This document shows, piece by piece, positions 1 through 8,440 of a stretch of 64,000 bases of DNA (position 1 is the first letter of the stretch; every line of letters begins with the position of its first letter). The notes under the pieces are model-generated. The model made no database searches and was not told the origin of the DNA. It was given only the letters and a program-made list of their open reading frames with translations. The stretch spans positions 124,001 through 188,000 of the forward strand of contig NZ_BOML01000038.1 in NCBI RefSeq assembly GCF_016862175.1, read 5' to 3'. This DNA comes from Paractinoplanes durhamensis (GTDB lineage: Bacteria; Actinomycetota; Actinomycetes; Mycobacteriales; Micromonosporaceae). The position numbers were made by a program, and so were the translations under genes.

Positions 1-58
1 CTCCGAGCCGGGCCGGGGCAGCACGTTCACCGTGCGACTACCGTTGACAAGACCATGA
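1..58 (+). CDS. C-terminal end of a sensor histidine kinase (partial)
   Basis: Reading from base 2, the frame encodes about 18 residues with the motif GRGSTFTVRLPL and stops at TGA 56-58. This matches the last glycine box and final beta strand of a HATPase_c domain, as in hybrid or phytochrome-like kinases. The stop overlaps the start of the next gene in an ATGA arrangement, so the kinase and the downstream response regulator are translationally coupled. Only the tail is in the window, so sensor domains cannot be described. Confidence 0.7.
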   Translation, partial: SEPGRGSTFTVRLPLTRP

Positions 59-1584
59 CTCCGGCCACCCTGCTCGTCGTCGACGACAGCGCCACCAAAC
101 GCTATCTGCTGGTCAGCTGGCTGACCCGGGCCGGCTTCACGGTCCAGCAGGCGGAGACCGGCGGCGAGGCGCTGGAGATGCTGCCCGGCTCCGGGGTCGA
201 TCTGGTGGTGCTGGACGTGAAGCTGCCGGACATGAGCGGCTTCGACGTCTGCGAGAAGATCAAGACCGATCCGGTGTACGGGTCGCTGCCGGTGGTCCAC
301 GTGTCGGCGCACGCGGTGGACGTGGTCGACCGCACCCAGGGGCTCAACCGGGGCGCGGACGCCTACCTGGTGGAGCCGATCGAGCCGGACGAGCTGATCG
401 CCACCTGCCAGGCGGTGCTGCGCTACTACTCGGCCCGGCAACGCGCCGAGTCGCTCGCCGCCCGGATGGTGCGGCTGGCCGAGACGACCCTGGCGATCAA
501 CTCGTCGCCCACCCTGCCCGAGCTGCTGGAGGCGGCCGCGGCGGGCGCGTACGACATCTTCGGCGGCGCGGTGGTGGTGCTGGCCGAGACGGCCGACGGG
601 GAGAGCCTGGCCGCGGTCGGCTCGCCGCCGGTGGTGCGGCCCTGGACGCTGCCCGAGCGCAACGTGGCGGTGGGTTCGCTGGTGCGCACCGACGACCCGG
701 CCGACTGGGAGATCATCGAGTGGCCGGCCGGCGAAACGGTGGCGGTGGCCGCGGCCCGGCTGCGCAGCGACCGGCCGCCGGTCTACGTCGCGGTGGCCAG
801 CAGCACGCAAACCCCCGGCTTCCCGGTGCTGCGGCAGCTGTCCCAGGCCATCGCCGCGGCGGTGGAGGCCCAGCGGTCGTACGACGAGGAGCACCGGATC
901 GCGGTGACCCTGCAGCGCAGCCTGCTGCAGTCGCGGCTGCCCGACGTGCCCGGCGTCCAGATGGGGGTGCTCTACGAGCCGGCCTCCGCGCAGACCGAGG
1001 TGGGCGGCGACTTCTACGAGCTGACCATGCTGGACGGGCGGCTGCTGGTGGCGATCGGCGACGTGGCCGGCCACTCGCTGCACGCGGCCACGGTGATGGC
1101 CGAGGTGCGGCACGCGGTCCGCGCCTACGCGGTCGAGGGGCATCCGCCGGGCACCGTCCTCGACCTGGTCAACCGCTTCATGCGGACCGTGCTGCCGGCC
1201 GACTCGGCCACCCTGTGCCTGTTCACCCTCGACCCGGCGACGGGCGCGGTGCGGATGGCCAGCGCCGGCCATCTGCCGCCGTTGTTGCGTACCGACGAGG
1301 GCGTGACCTTCCTGCAGCCGCGCGGCCCGCTGCTCGGCATCAACGCGTCCCGCCCGGCCGACCTGGAGTTCACCCTGCCGCCGGGCGGCACCCTCGTGCT
1401 CTACACCGACGGCCTGGTCGAGCGCCGGGACGCCGATATCGACGTCGGCCTGGCGGCGCTGTCGCGCTGCGCGACGGACGTCGAGCCGGACCTGGACGCC
1501 TTCTGCCGTCGGCTGTTGCTGCAGCTCGCGGGCACCGGACCGCAGGCGGACGACATCGCCGTGCTCGCTCTGCGCCGCTCCTGA
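55..1584 (+). CDS. Response regulator with C-terminal SpoIIE/RsbU-type PP2C phosphatase
   Basis: This 509-residue protein starts with a receiver domain (about 1-125) with acidic residues D10/D11 and probable phosphoacceptor D54 in VVLDVKLP. A GAF-like linker (about 140-290) follows, then a SpoIIE/PP2C serine phosphatase (about 300-509) with the EVGGDFYE and IGDVAGHS metal-binding motifs and a final ADDIAVL. Such proteins dephosphorylate anti-sigma antagonists in partner-switching cascades when the receiver is phosphorylated. The preceding kinase overlaps by ATGA and is the likely phosphodonor. Oddity: the usual receiver lysine before the conserved proline is glutamate (YLVEPIEP), so switching may be atypical. 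The target is unknown; the STAS protein at 16359 is one candidate. Confidence 0.88.
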   Translation: MTPATLLVVDDSATKRYLLVSWLTRAGFTVQQAETGGEALEMLPGSGVDLVVLDVKLPDMSGFDVCEKIKTDPVYGSLPVVHVSAHAVDVVDRTQGLNRGADAYLVEPIEPDELIATCQAVLRYYSARQRAESLAARMVRLAETTLAINSSPTLPELLEAAAAGAYDIFGGAVVVLAETADGESLAAVGSPPVVRPWTLPERNVAVGSLVRTDDPADWEIIEWPAGETVAVAAARLRSDRPPVYVAVASSTQTPGFPVLRQLSQAIAAAVEAQRSYDEEHRIAVTLQRSLLQSRLPDVPGVQMGVLYEPASAQTEVGGDFYELTMLDGRLLVAIGDVAGHSLHAATVMAEVRHAVRAYAVEGHPPGTVLDLVNRFMRTVLPADSATLCLFTLDPATGAVRMASAGHLPPLLRTDEGVTFLQPRGPLLGINASRPADLEFTLPPGGTLVLYTDGLVERRDADIDVGLAALSRCATDVEPDLDAFCRRLLLQLAGTGPQADDIAVLALRRS

Positions 1585-1611
1585 GGATGGCTTTTTTCGG
1601 GAGAGGCCGGC

Positions 1612-1640
1612 TTGACGCCAGCTATTCATTCAGTGAATAG
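1612..1640 (+). promoter_or_regulatory. padR promoter with overlapping inverted-repeat operator
   Basis: A TTGACG -35-like hexamer (1612-1617) is followed 17 bases later by GAATAG (1635-1640) as a weak -10. The inverted repeat CTATTCA (1622-1628)/TGAATAG (1634-1640), with a 5-base centre, covers the spacer and the -10, where a repressor would block polymerase. Transcription from this -10 would begin near the ATG at 1649, giving a leaderless message. Autoregulation by the PadR protein is inferred from position and symmetry. Confidence 0.6.
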
Positions 1641-1648
1641 TGGCCGCC

Positions 1649-2197
1649 ATGTCCACCGCCCACGTCCTGCTCGGACTACTCGCCGGCGGCCCGCGGCACG
1701 GCTACGACCTGAAGCGGGCGCACGACGAGCGCCTGCCCCGGGCCAAGCCGCTCGCCTACGGCCAGGTCTACGCGACGCTGAGCCGGCTGGAGCGGGACGG
1801 CTTCGTCGCCGAGTCCGGGCAGGATCGTGACGGCGGCCCCGACCGCACCTCCTACGAGCTGACCGACGAGGGCCGCGGCCACCTGGCGGCCTGGCTGGCC
1901 GCCGTCGACCCCCCGGCGCCGTATGTCAACAGCGAGATCTTCAACAAGGTGACGGTCGCGCTGCTCGCGGCCGGCATCGAGCAGGCCCGCGACTACCTCG
2001 TCGCCCAGCGGGCCGCCCACATGGGCCGCATGCGCGAGCTCACCATGGCCAAATCCGCGCCCGGCGCGAGCCTCGGCGACGTGATCGCCGCCGACTACGC
2101 CATCGGGCACCTCGAGGCCGACCTGCGCTGGCTGCAGACCACGCTGGCGCGGGTCGCCGCGATGACCACCGAACTACCGAAGGACGTGACGACATGA
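1649..2197 (+). CDS. PadR-family transcriptional regulator
   Basis: This 182-residue protein has an N-terminal PadR winged helix (STAHVLLGLLAGGPRHGYDL, then YGQVYATLSRLERDGFV) and an alpha-helical C-terminal half typical of longer PadR proteins (Vir_act_alpha_C-like). PadR proteins usually repress a nearby transporter or detoxification gene and release DNA on ligand binding. ATG 1649 is preferred over in-frame GTG 1640 because GTG 1640 sits inside the operator and -10, and the ATG fits a leaderless transcript. It is followed directly by a tiny coupled ORF and an ABC exporter, its probable regulatory target. Confidence 0.85.
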   Translation: MSTAHVLLGLLAGGPRHGYDLKRAHDERLPRAKPLAYGQVYATLSRLERDGFVAESGQDRDGGPDRTSYELTDEGRGHLAAWLAAVDPPAPYVNSEIFNKVTVALLAAGIEQARDYLVAQRAAHMGRMRELTMAKSAPGASLGDVIAADYAIGHLEADLRWLQTTLARVAAMTTELPKDVTT

Positions 2198-2277
2198 GCG
2201 AGCGTAGCGAGCGAATCGGCAGGCTCAGTGCGGAATTTGCTCTTGGCAGTTCGGAGCGAAGCGAGGAGCTGGCATGA
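2194..2277 (+). CDS. 27-residue repeat-derived ORF bridging padR and the ABC ATPase
   Basis: ATG 2194 lies in an ATGA overlap with the padR stop, and the frame ends at TGA 2275-2277 in a second ATGA overlap with the ABC ATPase start. The peptide begins MSERSERIGR and ends SSERSEELA. The DNA carries GAGCGAGCGTAGCGAGCG and related GAGCGAAGCGAGGAG blocks, a repeat common around start codons in Micromonosporaceae genomes (recalled, not searched). It may be only a spacer carrying ribosomes from padR to the ATPase rather than a functional peptide. No domain is recognisable. Confidence 0.4.
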   Translation: MSERSERIGRLSAEFALGSSERSEELA

Positions 2278-2972
2278 GCGAGCGCAGCGCACTGCTGAGC
2301 GGGATCGGGATCGCCCGGAGCTACGGCGCCACCCCGGCGCTGCGCGGCGTCGACCTCGCCGTCGGCGCGGGCGAGATCGTCGCGGTCACCGGGCCGAGCG
2401 GCTGCGGCAAGTCCACGCTGCTGCACTGCCTGGCCGGCATCCTGCGGACCGACTCGGGCACGGTCACCTATCGCGACCAGGACATCGGGCTGTGGTCCGA
2501 GGCGGCGCGGTCCCGGCTGCGGCGCACCGAGTTCGGGGTGCTGTTCCAGTTCGGGCAGCTGGTGCCCGAGCTCACCGCGGTGGAGAACGTCGCACTGCCG
2601 CTGCTTCTCGCCGGCTCGGGGCGGCGAGAAGCACGGCAGGTGGCGGCCGAGTGGCTCGACCGGCTGGGCGTCGGCGAGCTCGCCGAGCAGCGGCCCGGCG
2701 CCATGTCCGGCGGCCAGCAGCAGCGCTGCGCCACCGCCCGGGCGCTGGTCACCCAGCCGCGGGTGCTGTTCGCCGACGAGCCGACCGGTGCGCTCGACGC
2801 GCTCACCGGCGAACAGGTGCTCGGCGAGATCGTCCGGGTGGTGCGCGAGCAGGGCACCTCGGTCGTGCTGATCACGCACGAGGCCTCGGTGGCGGCCTAC
2901 GCCGACCGGGAGATCGTGCTGCGCGACGGCGTGCTCGACCCGACCGGCCTCGGGCTCGGGGTCGGCCGGTGA
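2274..2972 (+). CDS. ABC transporter ATP-binding protein, LolD/MacB type
   Basis: This 232-residue ATPase has Walker A GPSGCGKST (about residues 41-49), Q-loop in LFQFGQLV, signature MSGGQQQR, Walker B VLFADEPTGALD and H-loop ITHEA. This family energises FtsX-like permeases that export lipids, peptides or drugs. It overlaps the permease by GTGA (2969-2972) and the upstream small ORF by ATGA, so the set forms one transcription and translation unit with padR. The MSERS start lies in the dispersed repeat. The substrate is unknown; control by the adjacent PadR is inferred. Confidence 0.92.
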   Translation: MSERSALLSGIGIARSYGATPALRGVDLAVGAGEIVAVTGPSGCGKSTLLHCLAGILRTDSGTVTYRDQDIGLWSEAARSRLRRTEFGVLFQFGQLVPELTAVENVALPLLLAGSGRREARQVAAEWLDRLGVGELAEQRPGAMSGGQQQRCATARALVTQPRVLFADEPTGALDALTGEQVLGEIVRVVREQGTSVVLITHEASVAAYADREIVLRDGVLDPTGLGLGVGR

Positions 2973-4435
2973 GACCCGCCACCCTGGCCCGGCTCGCGGT
3001 CGCCGGCAACCGCACCGACACCCTGCGGACCATCCTCACCGCGCTCAGCGCCCTGCTCGCCACGGTCGCCATGCTCGCCGCCGCCACCGTTCTCACCATC
3101 ACCGGCTGGGCCGAGCGCTACACGAACCCGCTGCTGATCGAGCCCGGCCTGCGGCCCGGGGTGTCGGCCACCCTGATCCTCGTCGCGCTGCCGGTGCTGG
3201 CGCTGGCCGGGCAGTGCATCCGGCTCGGCGCGCCGGCCCGGGACCGGCGGCTGGCCGCGATCCGGCTGGCCGGCGCCACGCCCCGCGAGTCGGTGCTGAT
3301 CGCCACCGCCGAGACCGCGGTCGCGAGCCTGCTGGGCTCGGTGGCGGGGCTGGTCGCGTACCTCGTCGCCCGGAAGGTGATCGACCGGCCCGCGCTGCCG
3401 ACCGACATTCTTCCGCCGGCGCCGGTGATCGTGCTGCTCGTCCTGCTGGTGCCGGTGCTGGCCGCGGCGGCCGGCGCGGTGCTGATGCGGCAGGTGATCG
3501 TCACCCCGCTCGGCGTCGAGCGGCGGATCCGCACCCGCGGGCCGCGGCCCTGGCCGGGGTTGCTGATCGCGGCCGGGATCGTGCTGTTCGCCGTCCCGAC
3601 CCGGCTGCCCGAGCACATCAACCTGTCGAAGAACTGGGTCTACGCCTTCCTCGGCAGCGGCGTGATGCTGACCATGGTGGGCATCGTGCTCGGCACCGGG
3701 TGGATCTCCAGCACCGCCGGGCGGCTGCTGCGCCGCTACGGCCGGGGGCCGGCCACGCTGCTCGCCGGGCAGCGGCTGATCACCGACCCGTGGAACGGCA
3801 GTCGCACGATGGCCGCGCTGCTCGCCGCCGTGATCGCCGGGGCGGTGGCGCTGGCCTACCGGGAGCTGCTGGCCACCGAGTTCCGCTACTACGACATCTA
3901 CAACGCGATGATGGGCTCGACCGACGGCGGCGGGATGGGGGCGGCGGAGGCGCCGGAGTTCTACTACGGCGCGATCCGGCTGGTCGTGGTGGCGGTGTCG
4001 CTGGCCTCGGTGGTCGCGGCGGCGGGGGTGCTGATCGCGCTGGCCGAGAGCATCGTCGCGCGGCGGCGGACGTACGCCGCCCTGACCGCGGCCGGTGTTC
4101 CACGGCGTACGTTATCGGCGGCCGTTGCCTGGCAGACGCTGACGCCGCTGATCCCCGCCCTGGTGCTGGCGCTCGCCGCCGGCGACGCGCTGGTCCGGTT
4201 GATCGACTCGGAGATCCCGGTGGGTTACGAGTTCCGGGACTGCGTGGCCGCGGGGTATGGCGGCTGCGAGGCGCCGCGGCACCCGGAGATGGCCCAGATC
4301 CTGCATGTGCCGATCCCGTGGGGGTCGCTCGCCCTGCTCGGCGGGGGTGCGCTGCTGGCGGTGCTCGTCGCGGTCGGTGCCGGCCTGCTGGTGCTGCGGG
4401 CCAGCACCGACCTCGACGAGCTACGAGCCGGCTAG
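2969..4435 (+). CDS. ABC transporter permease, FtsX-like
   Basis: The 488-residue integral membrane protein starts at GTG 2969 inside the ATPase stop (GTGA). Hydrophobic segments appear near residues 16-38, 55-75, 100-125, 148-170, 192-208 and 225-245, then around 285-300 and 335-370 and near the C-terminus. Motifs such as RRLAAIRLAGATPRES and RRTYAALTAAGVPRRTL are typical of the two FtsX/MacB permease halves. With the preceding ATPase it would form an exporter or mechanotransmission complex. The 3' end overlaps the convergent oligopeptidase gene by 15 bases. Confidence 0.88.
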   Translation: MRPATLARLAVAGNRTDTLRTILTALSALLATVAMLAAATVLTITGWAERYTNPLLIEPGLRPGVSATLILVALPVLALAGQCIRLGAPARDRRLAAIRLAGATPRESVLIATAETAVASLLGSVAGLVAYLVARKVIDRPALPTDILPPAPVIVLLVLLVPVLAAAAGAVLMRQVIVTPLGVERRIRTRGPRPWPGLLIAAGIVLFAVPTRLPEHINLSKNWVYAFLGSGVMLTMVGIVLGTGWISSTAGRLLRRYGRGPATLLAGQRLITDPWNGSRTMAALLAAVIAGAVALAYRELLATEFRYYDIYNAMMGSTDGGGMGAAEAPEFYYGAIRLVVVAVSLASVVAAAGVLIALAESIVARRRTYAALTAAGVPRRTLSAAVAWQTLTPLIPALVLALAAGDALVRLIDSEIPVGYEFRDCVAAGYGGCEAPRHPEMAQILHVPIPWGSLALLGGGALLAVLVAVGAGLLVLRASTDLDELRAG

Positions 4436-6538
4436 GCCCAGGACGTCCAGGGTCCAGGCGGCCACGAAGGCCTCCTCTTTCCAGGAGTCGTAGCGGCCGC
4501 TCGGGCCGCCGTGCCCGGCGCCCATCTCGGTCTTCAGAAGGTAGTCGCTGTCCGGCGCGACGGCGCGCAGCCGGGCGATCCACTTGGCCGGCTCGTGGTA
4601 GAGCACCCGGGTGTCGTTGAGGCTGGTCACCGCGAGGATCTTGGGATAGGGCAGCTTCGCGACATTCTCGTACGGGCTGTAGGCCTTCATGTACGCGTAG
4701 ATCTCGGCCGACTCGATCGGGTTGCCCCACTCCTCCCACTCGGTCACCGTCAGCGGCAGCGACGGGTCGAGGATGGAGGTCAGCGGGTCGACGAACGGCA
4801 CCTGGGCCACGATGCCGGCGAAGTCCTCCGGGGCCAGGTTGGCGATCGCGCCCATCAGCAGGCCACCGGCCGAGCCACCGCGGGCCACCAGCCGGTCGGC
4901 GGTCGTCCAGCCCTTGCTGACCAGGGCCTCGGCGCAGGCCACGAAGTCGGTGAAGGTGTTCTTCTTGGTCAGCATCTTGCCGTCCTCATACCACCGGCGG
5001 CCCATCTCGCCACCGCCGCGCACGTGCGCGATGGCGTAGACGACGCCCCGGTCGAGCAGGGACAGCCGGGCGATCGAGAAGAACGGGTCGATGCTGTGCT
5101 CGTACGATCCGTAGCCGTAGAGCAGGGCCGGCGCGGGCTTGTCGATGCCCTTGCGGGTGACGATCGAGATCGGGATCCGGGTGCCGTCGGCGGCGAGCGC
5201 CCACTCCCGGAACTGCTCGTAGTCGGCCGGGTCGTAACCGCCGAGCACCGGCTTGCGCTTACGCAGCGTCATGGTCCGGGTCACGAGGTCGACGTCGTAG
5301 ACCGAGTCGGGGGTGATCATCGAGGTGTAGCCGATCCGGACCGAGCCGGTGTCGTACTCCGGGTTGCCGGCCAGGCCGACGCTGAACAGCGGCTCCGGGA
5401 ACTGCATGTCGTACGAGTCGGTGCTGCCGTCGCCGATCACCCGCAGGCCGGTCAGGCCGTCCCGGCGCTGGGAGATCACGATGTGCCGGGTGAACGCGTC
5501 CACCGACTCCAGCCTGGTGCCGGGTTCGTGCGGGATCATCTCGATCCACTCGCCGGGGTGGTCCGCCGACGTCCACGCCAGGGCGAAGTCCTCGGCGTTC
5601 TTGTTGTGCAGGATCAGGAACCGGTGGCCGTGGTGCTCGATCGAATACTCCACGCCCTGCTCGCGCGGCGTCACCACCAGCGGCTCGGCGGTGGGCGTCT
5701 CGGCCGGGATGATCCGCACCTCGGAGGTGAGCTTGCTCTGCGTGTCGATGACGATGAACTTCTCACTGCGGGTGAGCTCGACCCCGACCCAGAAGCGCTC
5801 GTCCGGCTCCTCGAAGATCACCACGTCCTCGGTCGCCGGCCGGCCGACGGTGTGCCGCCAGACGCGGTGCGGCCGCCAGGCCTCGTCGACCGTGATGTAG
5901 AACAGCGAGCTGTCGTCGGACGACCAGGCGGTGCCGTAGAACGTGCCGGGCACCTCGTCGGCCAGCACCTCGCCGGTGACCAGGTTTTTCACCCGCAGGA
6001 TGAAGCGCTCGTCGCCGTCGAAGTCGGTCGAGTAGGCCAGCCAGTTGCCGTCCGGGCTGACGTCGAACGTGCCGAGCGCGAAGAAGTCTTTCCCCTCGGC
6101 CAGCTCGTTGCCGTCGAGCAGAACCTGCTCGCCCGGGTTGTCCTCACCGGTCGGCGGGTCGGTCTCGCCCGGCCGGACCGCGACCCGGCACTGGATGCCG
6201 TACTGCTTTCCCTCGACGGTTCGCGTGTAATACCAGAAGTCGCCCTTGCGGCTGGGCACCGAGAGGTCGGTCTCCTGGGTGCGGCTCTTGATCTCCTGGA
6301 AGACCGTGTCGCGCAGCTCCGCGAGGTGCGCCGTCGCCCGGTCGGTCCAGGCGTTCTCGGCCTTCAGGTAGGCGATGGTCTCCGGGTTCTCCTTGTCGGC
6401 GAGCCAGGCGTATTCATCGGTCACGGTGTCGCCGTGGAAGCTGCGCTCGCTGGGGACCGCGCGGACCGTGGGCGGGCTGTCGGGCGTTTCGGTCGTCACG
6501 GGAGCAACGTTACCGGTCAGCGCGGTCTTTTCGGCCAC
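4421..6538 (-). CDS. ptrB: Oligopeptidase B (S9A prolyl oligopeptidase family)
   Basis: This 705-residue cytosolic serine peptidase has an N-terminal seven-bladed propeller (about 80-420) and a C-terminal alpha/beta hydrolase domain. The nucleophile lies in ARGGSAGGLLMG (about S555), the histidine in GAGHGGPSGRY (about H676), and the aspartate probably in SLNDTRV. Oligopeptidase B cleaves short peptides after Arg/Lys. Length and the opening EYAWL..KENPE segment fit the family. GTG 6538 is used; a downstream GTG at 6499 would also be plausible. It is divergent from the FAD-linked oxidase across about 80 bases that contain promoters for both (for example TACGAT at 6568-6573), and convergent with the ABC permease. 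Confidence 0.93.
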   Translation of the reverse strand: MAEKTALTGNVAPVTTETPDSPPTVRAVPSERSFHGDTVTDEYAWLADKENPETIAYLKAENAWTDRATAHLAELRDTVFQEIKSRTQETDLSVPSRKGDFWYYTRTVEGKQYGIQCRVAVRPGETDPPTGEDNPGEQVLLDGNELAEGKDFFALGTFDVSPDGNWLAYSTDFDGDERFILRVKNLVTGEVLADEVPGTFYGTAWSSDDSSLFYITVDEAWRPHRVWRHTVGRPATEDVVIFEEPDERFWVGVELTRSEKFIVIDTQSKLTSEVRIIPAETPTAEPLVVTPREQGVEYSIEHHGHRFLILHNKNAEDFALAWTSADHPGEWIEMIPHEPGTRLESVDAFTRHIVISQRRDGLTGLRVIGDGSTDSYDMQFPEPLFSVGLAGNPEYDTGSVRIGYTSMITPDSVYDVDLVTRTMTLRKRKPVLGGYDPADYEQFREWALAADGTRIPISIVTRKGIDKPAPALLYGYGSYEHSIDPFFSIARLSLLDRGVVYAIAHVRGGGEMGRRWYEDGKMLTKKNTFTDFVACAEALVSKGWTTADRLVARGGSAGGLLMGAIANLAPEDFAGIVAQVPFVDPLTSILDPSLPLTVTEWEEWGNPIESAEIYAYMKAYSPYENVAKLPYPKILAVTSLNDTRVLYHEPAKWIARLRAVAPDSDYLLKTEMGAGHGGPSGRYDSWKEEAFVAAWTLDVLGLAGS

Positions 6539-6619
6539 GATGGACCCCGCGCGCGTTCGAACATGTGTACGATGTGCCAGAGTGGACGATCTTCAAGCCG
6601 TGATCATCGGGGACCATCA

Positions 6620-7741
6620 GTGACTTCGCGCTTTCTTGATGCTCTTGTGGACATCTGCGGGCCTGACTATGCGCGTCCGGCCCGGTCGATCGATGCTGTC
6701 GGTGGTCAGCGCGCCGAGCACGTCGCGATTCCCGCGACGGCTCAGGCGGTCGGCGACATCCTGCGCCTGGCGGCCGACGAGGGCCGGTCGGTGGTGCCGC
6801 GCGGTTCCGGCAGCAAAATCAATTGGGGCGCCCCTCGGGAGAGCGTTGACCTGCTGCTCGACACCGGCCGGCTCAACGGCCTGTGGAACCACGACGTCGG
6901 CGCCCGCACGGTCGAGGTCGCCACCGGCACGCCGGTGCGCGCGCTGCAGGCCGCCCTGGCCCTGCGCGGCCAGCGCCTGCCGGTCGATCCGCCGTCCCGC
7001 ACGGCCACCGTCGGCGGCATGCTCGCGGTCAACGAGTGCGGTCCGCTGCGGCAGAGCCTGCACACCCCGGCCGAGCACGTCGACCGGGTCAGTTATGTCG
7101 ACGCCGCCGGTCATTCGGCCGAGTCCGACGGTGAGCAGGGCCGGCCCGGCCTCGCCGAGATCGCCGGGGTGCTCACCTCGGCGGTGGTCCGGTTGCAGCC
7201 GTTGCCGCTCGCCCGGCGCTGGGTGACGGTCCCGGTCGCCAGCCCGGCCACCCTGCTCAAGATCCCCGCTCCGGAGCCGGCGACCGCCGCTCTCGAGGTC
7301 GATCTGCCGGGCGAGGGAGCGGGTGCGCTGGTGGCGCTGATCGAGGGCGACGTCGCCGAGGTCGCCGACCGGTCCGCTCGCCTGATCGCGGCCTGGGGCC
7401 GGGGCGCCTCCGCCGCATCGACGGCGCCGCTCTGGTGGGGTCGCTATCCGTTCGGCCCGGCCGACGTGGCGCTGCGCCTGTCGGCGGCGCCGGTCGACCT
7501 GCCGGCCATGCTCTACTCGCTGGCCGACGCGTCCGGCGTCCCGGTGCCGGTGCGCGGCTCGGCCGGCCTGGGCAATGTGCACGCGGTGCTGCCCGGCGTG
7601 CTCGGCGCCGAGCGGATCGAAGGCATCGTGGAGAGCCTGCGGCACGTCCAGATGGCCCGCGGTGGCCGGGCCGTCCTCGTCGCGGCCCCGGCCGAGTTGG
7701 CCGCCGGCCTGGAGATGGCCGCCCGGCAGGACTATTTCTAG
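6620..7741 (+). CDS. FAD-binding oxidase, GlcE-like (PCMH-type)
   Basis: This 373-residue protein has a PCMH-type FAD-binding domain: VAIPATAQAVGDILRLA and VVPRGSGSKINWG at about 33-75, then VATGTPVRALQAAL and the DPPSRTATVGGMLAVNECGP loop. The C-terminal half resembles the cap of glycolate oxidase subunit E. Such proteins oxidise alpha-hydroxy acids, often with GlcD and GlcF partners, but neither partner is nearby. GTG 6620 is chosen because everything upstream in that frame is antisense to ptrB. It may act alone in this lineage; the substrate is unknown. Confidence 0.75.
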   Translation: MTSRFLDALVDICGPDYARPARSIDAVGGQRAEHVAIPATAQAVGDILRLAADEGRSVVPRGSGSKINWGAPRESVDLLLDTGRLNGLWNHDVGARTVEVATGTPVRALQAALALRGQRLPVDPPSRTATVGGMLAVNECGPLRQSLHTPAEHVDRVSYVDAAGHSAESDGEQGRPGLAEIAGVLTSAVVRLQPLPLARRWVTVPVASPATLLKIPAPEPATAALEVDLPGEGAGALVALIEGDVAEVADRSARLIAAWGRGASAASTAPLWWGRYPFGPADVALRLSAAPVDLPAMLYSLADASGVPVPVRGSAGLGNVHAVLPGVLGAERIEGIVESLRHVQMARGGRAVLVAAPAELAAGLEMAARQDYF

Positions 7742-7800
7742 GGCGCCGTCAGGTGCGCTCGGGGCCACGCCGCAGCCCTGGGTGATCCGTCAGATGCGCC

Positions 7801-8412
7801 CTAGCCCTGGAAGGCGGCGACCCGGCCCGCGGTGGCGACCGGGTGGCGGCCCGGGATCGGGGTGCCGACGGCGTAGGTGAGGTAGGCGAAGCGGCCCACC
7901 TGCGCGTTGCCGGTCAGGACCAGCTCGCGGGCGCTCAGGTGGCGCGGCAGCAGCGGCGTGCCGCGGCCCAGCAGCACCGGCGCGATGCCCAGGATGATCT
8001 CGTCGAGCAGGCCCTGGTCGACGAACTGGCCGACCAGGTCGCCGCCGCCGACCAGCCAGACGTTCCCGCCCTTGGCGGCCACCATCATGGCCTCGTGCAC
8101 GCGGCGCACGTCTCCGCTGACCATGAAGACGTTGGCGTTCGGCACGGGCGGCAGATCCCGGTGAGTGAAGACCCAGCAGGGCCGGTCACCGTAGAGGTCG
8201 TGCCAGTTGCTCGGCTGGTCCAGCACGTTGTCGTTCTTGAGGACCCACTCGTACGTGTTGGCGCCCATGGCGAACGCGCCCACGCCGGCGATGAAGCCGC
8301 CGAACGGGTTCTCATTGCCCCCGTCGACGTCGAAGAGCCAGTCGAGCGAGTTGTTCTCGTCGGCGGTATATCCGTCGATGCTCGTGGCTGTGTAGTACTG
8401 AGTCTTCGCCAT
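7801..8412 (-). CDS. Dihydrofolate reductase / RibD C-terminal family protein
   Basis: The 203-residue protein opens with YYTATSIDGYTADENNSLDWLF, the start seen in RibD_C/DHFR-like NADPH-binding proteins, and carries VWLVGGGDLVGQFVDQGLLDE and PVLLGRGTPLL, the conserved middle and C-terminal motifs. Members reduce pterin- or pyrimidine-like substrates, but these stand-alone copies have no settled role. ATG 8412 is preferred; a GTG at 8421 would add three residues. The stop faces the FAD oxidase stop across 59 bases that hold an 8-base inverted repeat (7739-7746/7796-7803). Confidence 0.85.
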   Translation of the reverse strand: MAKTQYYTATSIDGYTADENNSLDWLFDVDGGNENPFGGFIAGVGAFAMGANTYEWVLKNDNVLDQPSNWHDLYGDRPCWVFTHRDLPPVPNANVFMVSGDVRRVHEAMMVAAKGGNVWLVGGGDLVGQFVDQGLLDEIILGIAPVLLGRGTPLLPRHLSARELVLTGNAQVGRFAYLTYAVGTPIPGRHPVATAGRVAAFQG

Positions 8413-8440
8413 GTGACCCACTTTATGGGGTCAAAAGGGG

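Noticed and set aside
4511..6619. Long upstream extension of the FAD-oxidase frame, antisense to ptrB
   Set aside because: Arg/Val/Gly/Asp-rich shadow sequence without domains. The real protein begins at GTG 6620.
7739..7803. Inverted repeat TAGGGCGC/GCGCCCTA between convergent stops as a terminator
   Set aside because: Only eight base pairs with a 49-base loop and no compact stem. It includes both stop codons, so it could be chance.
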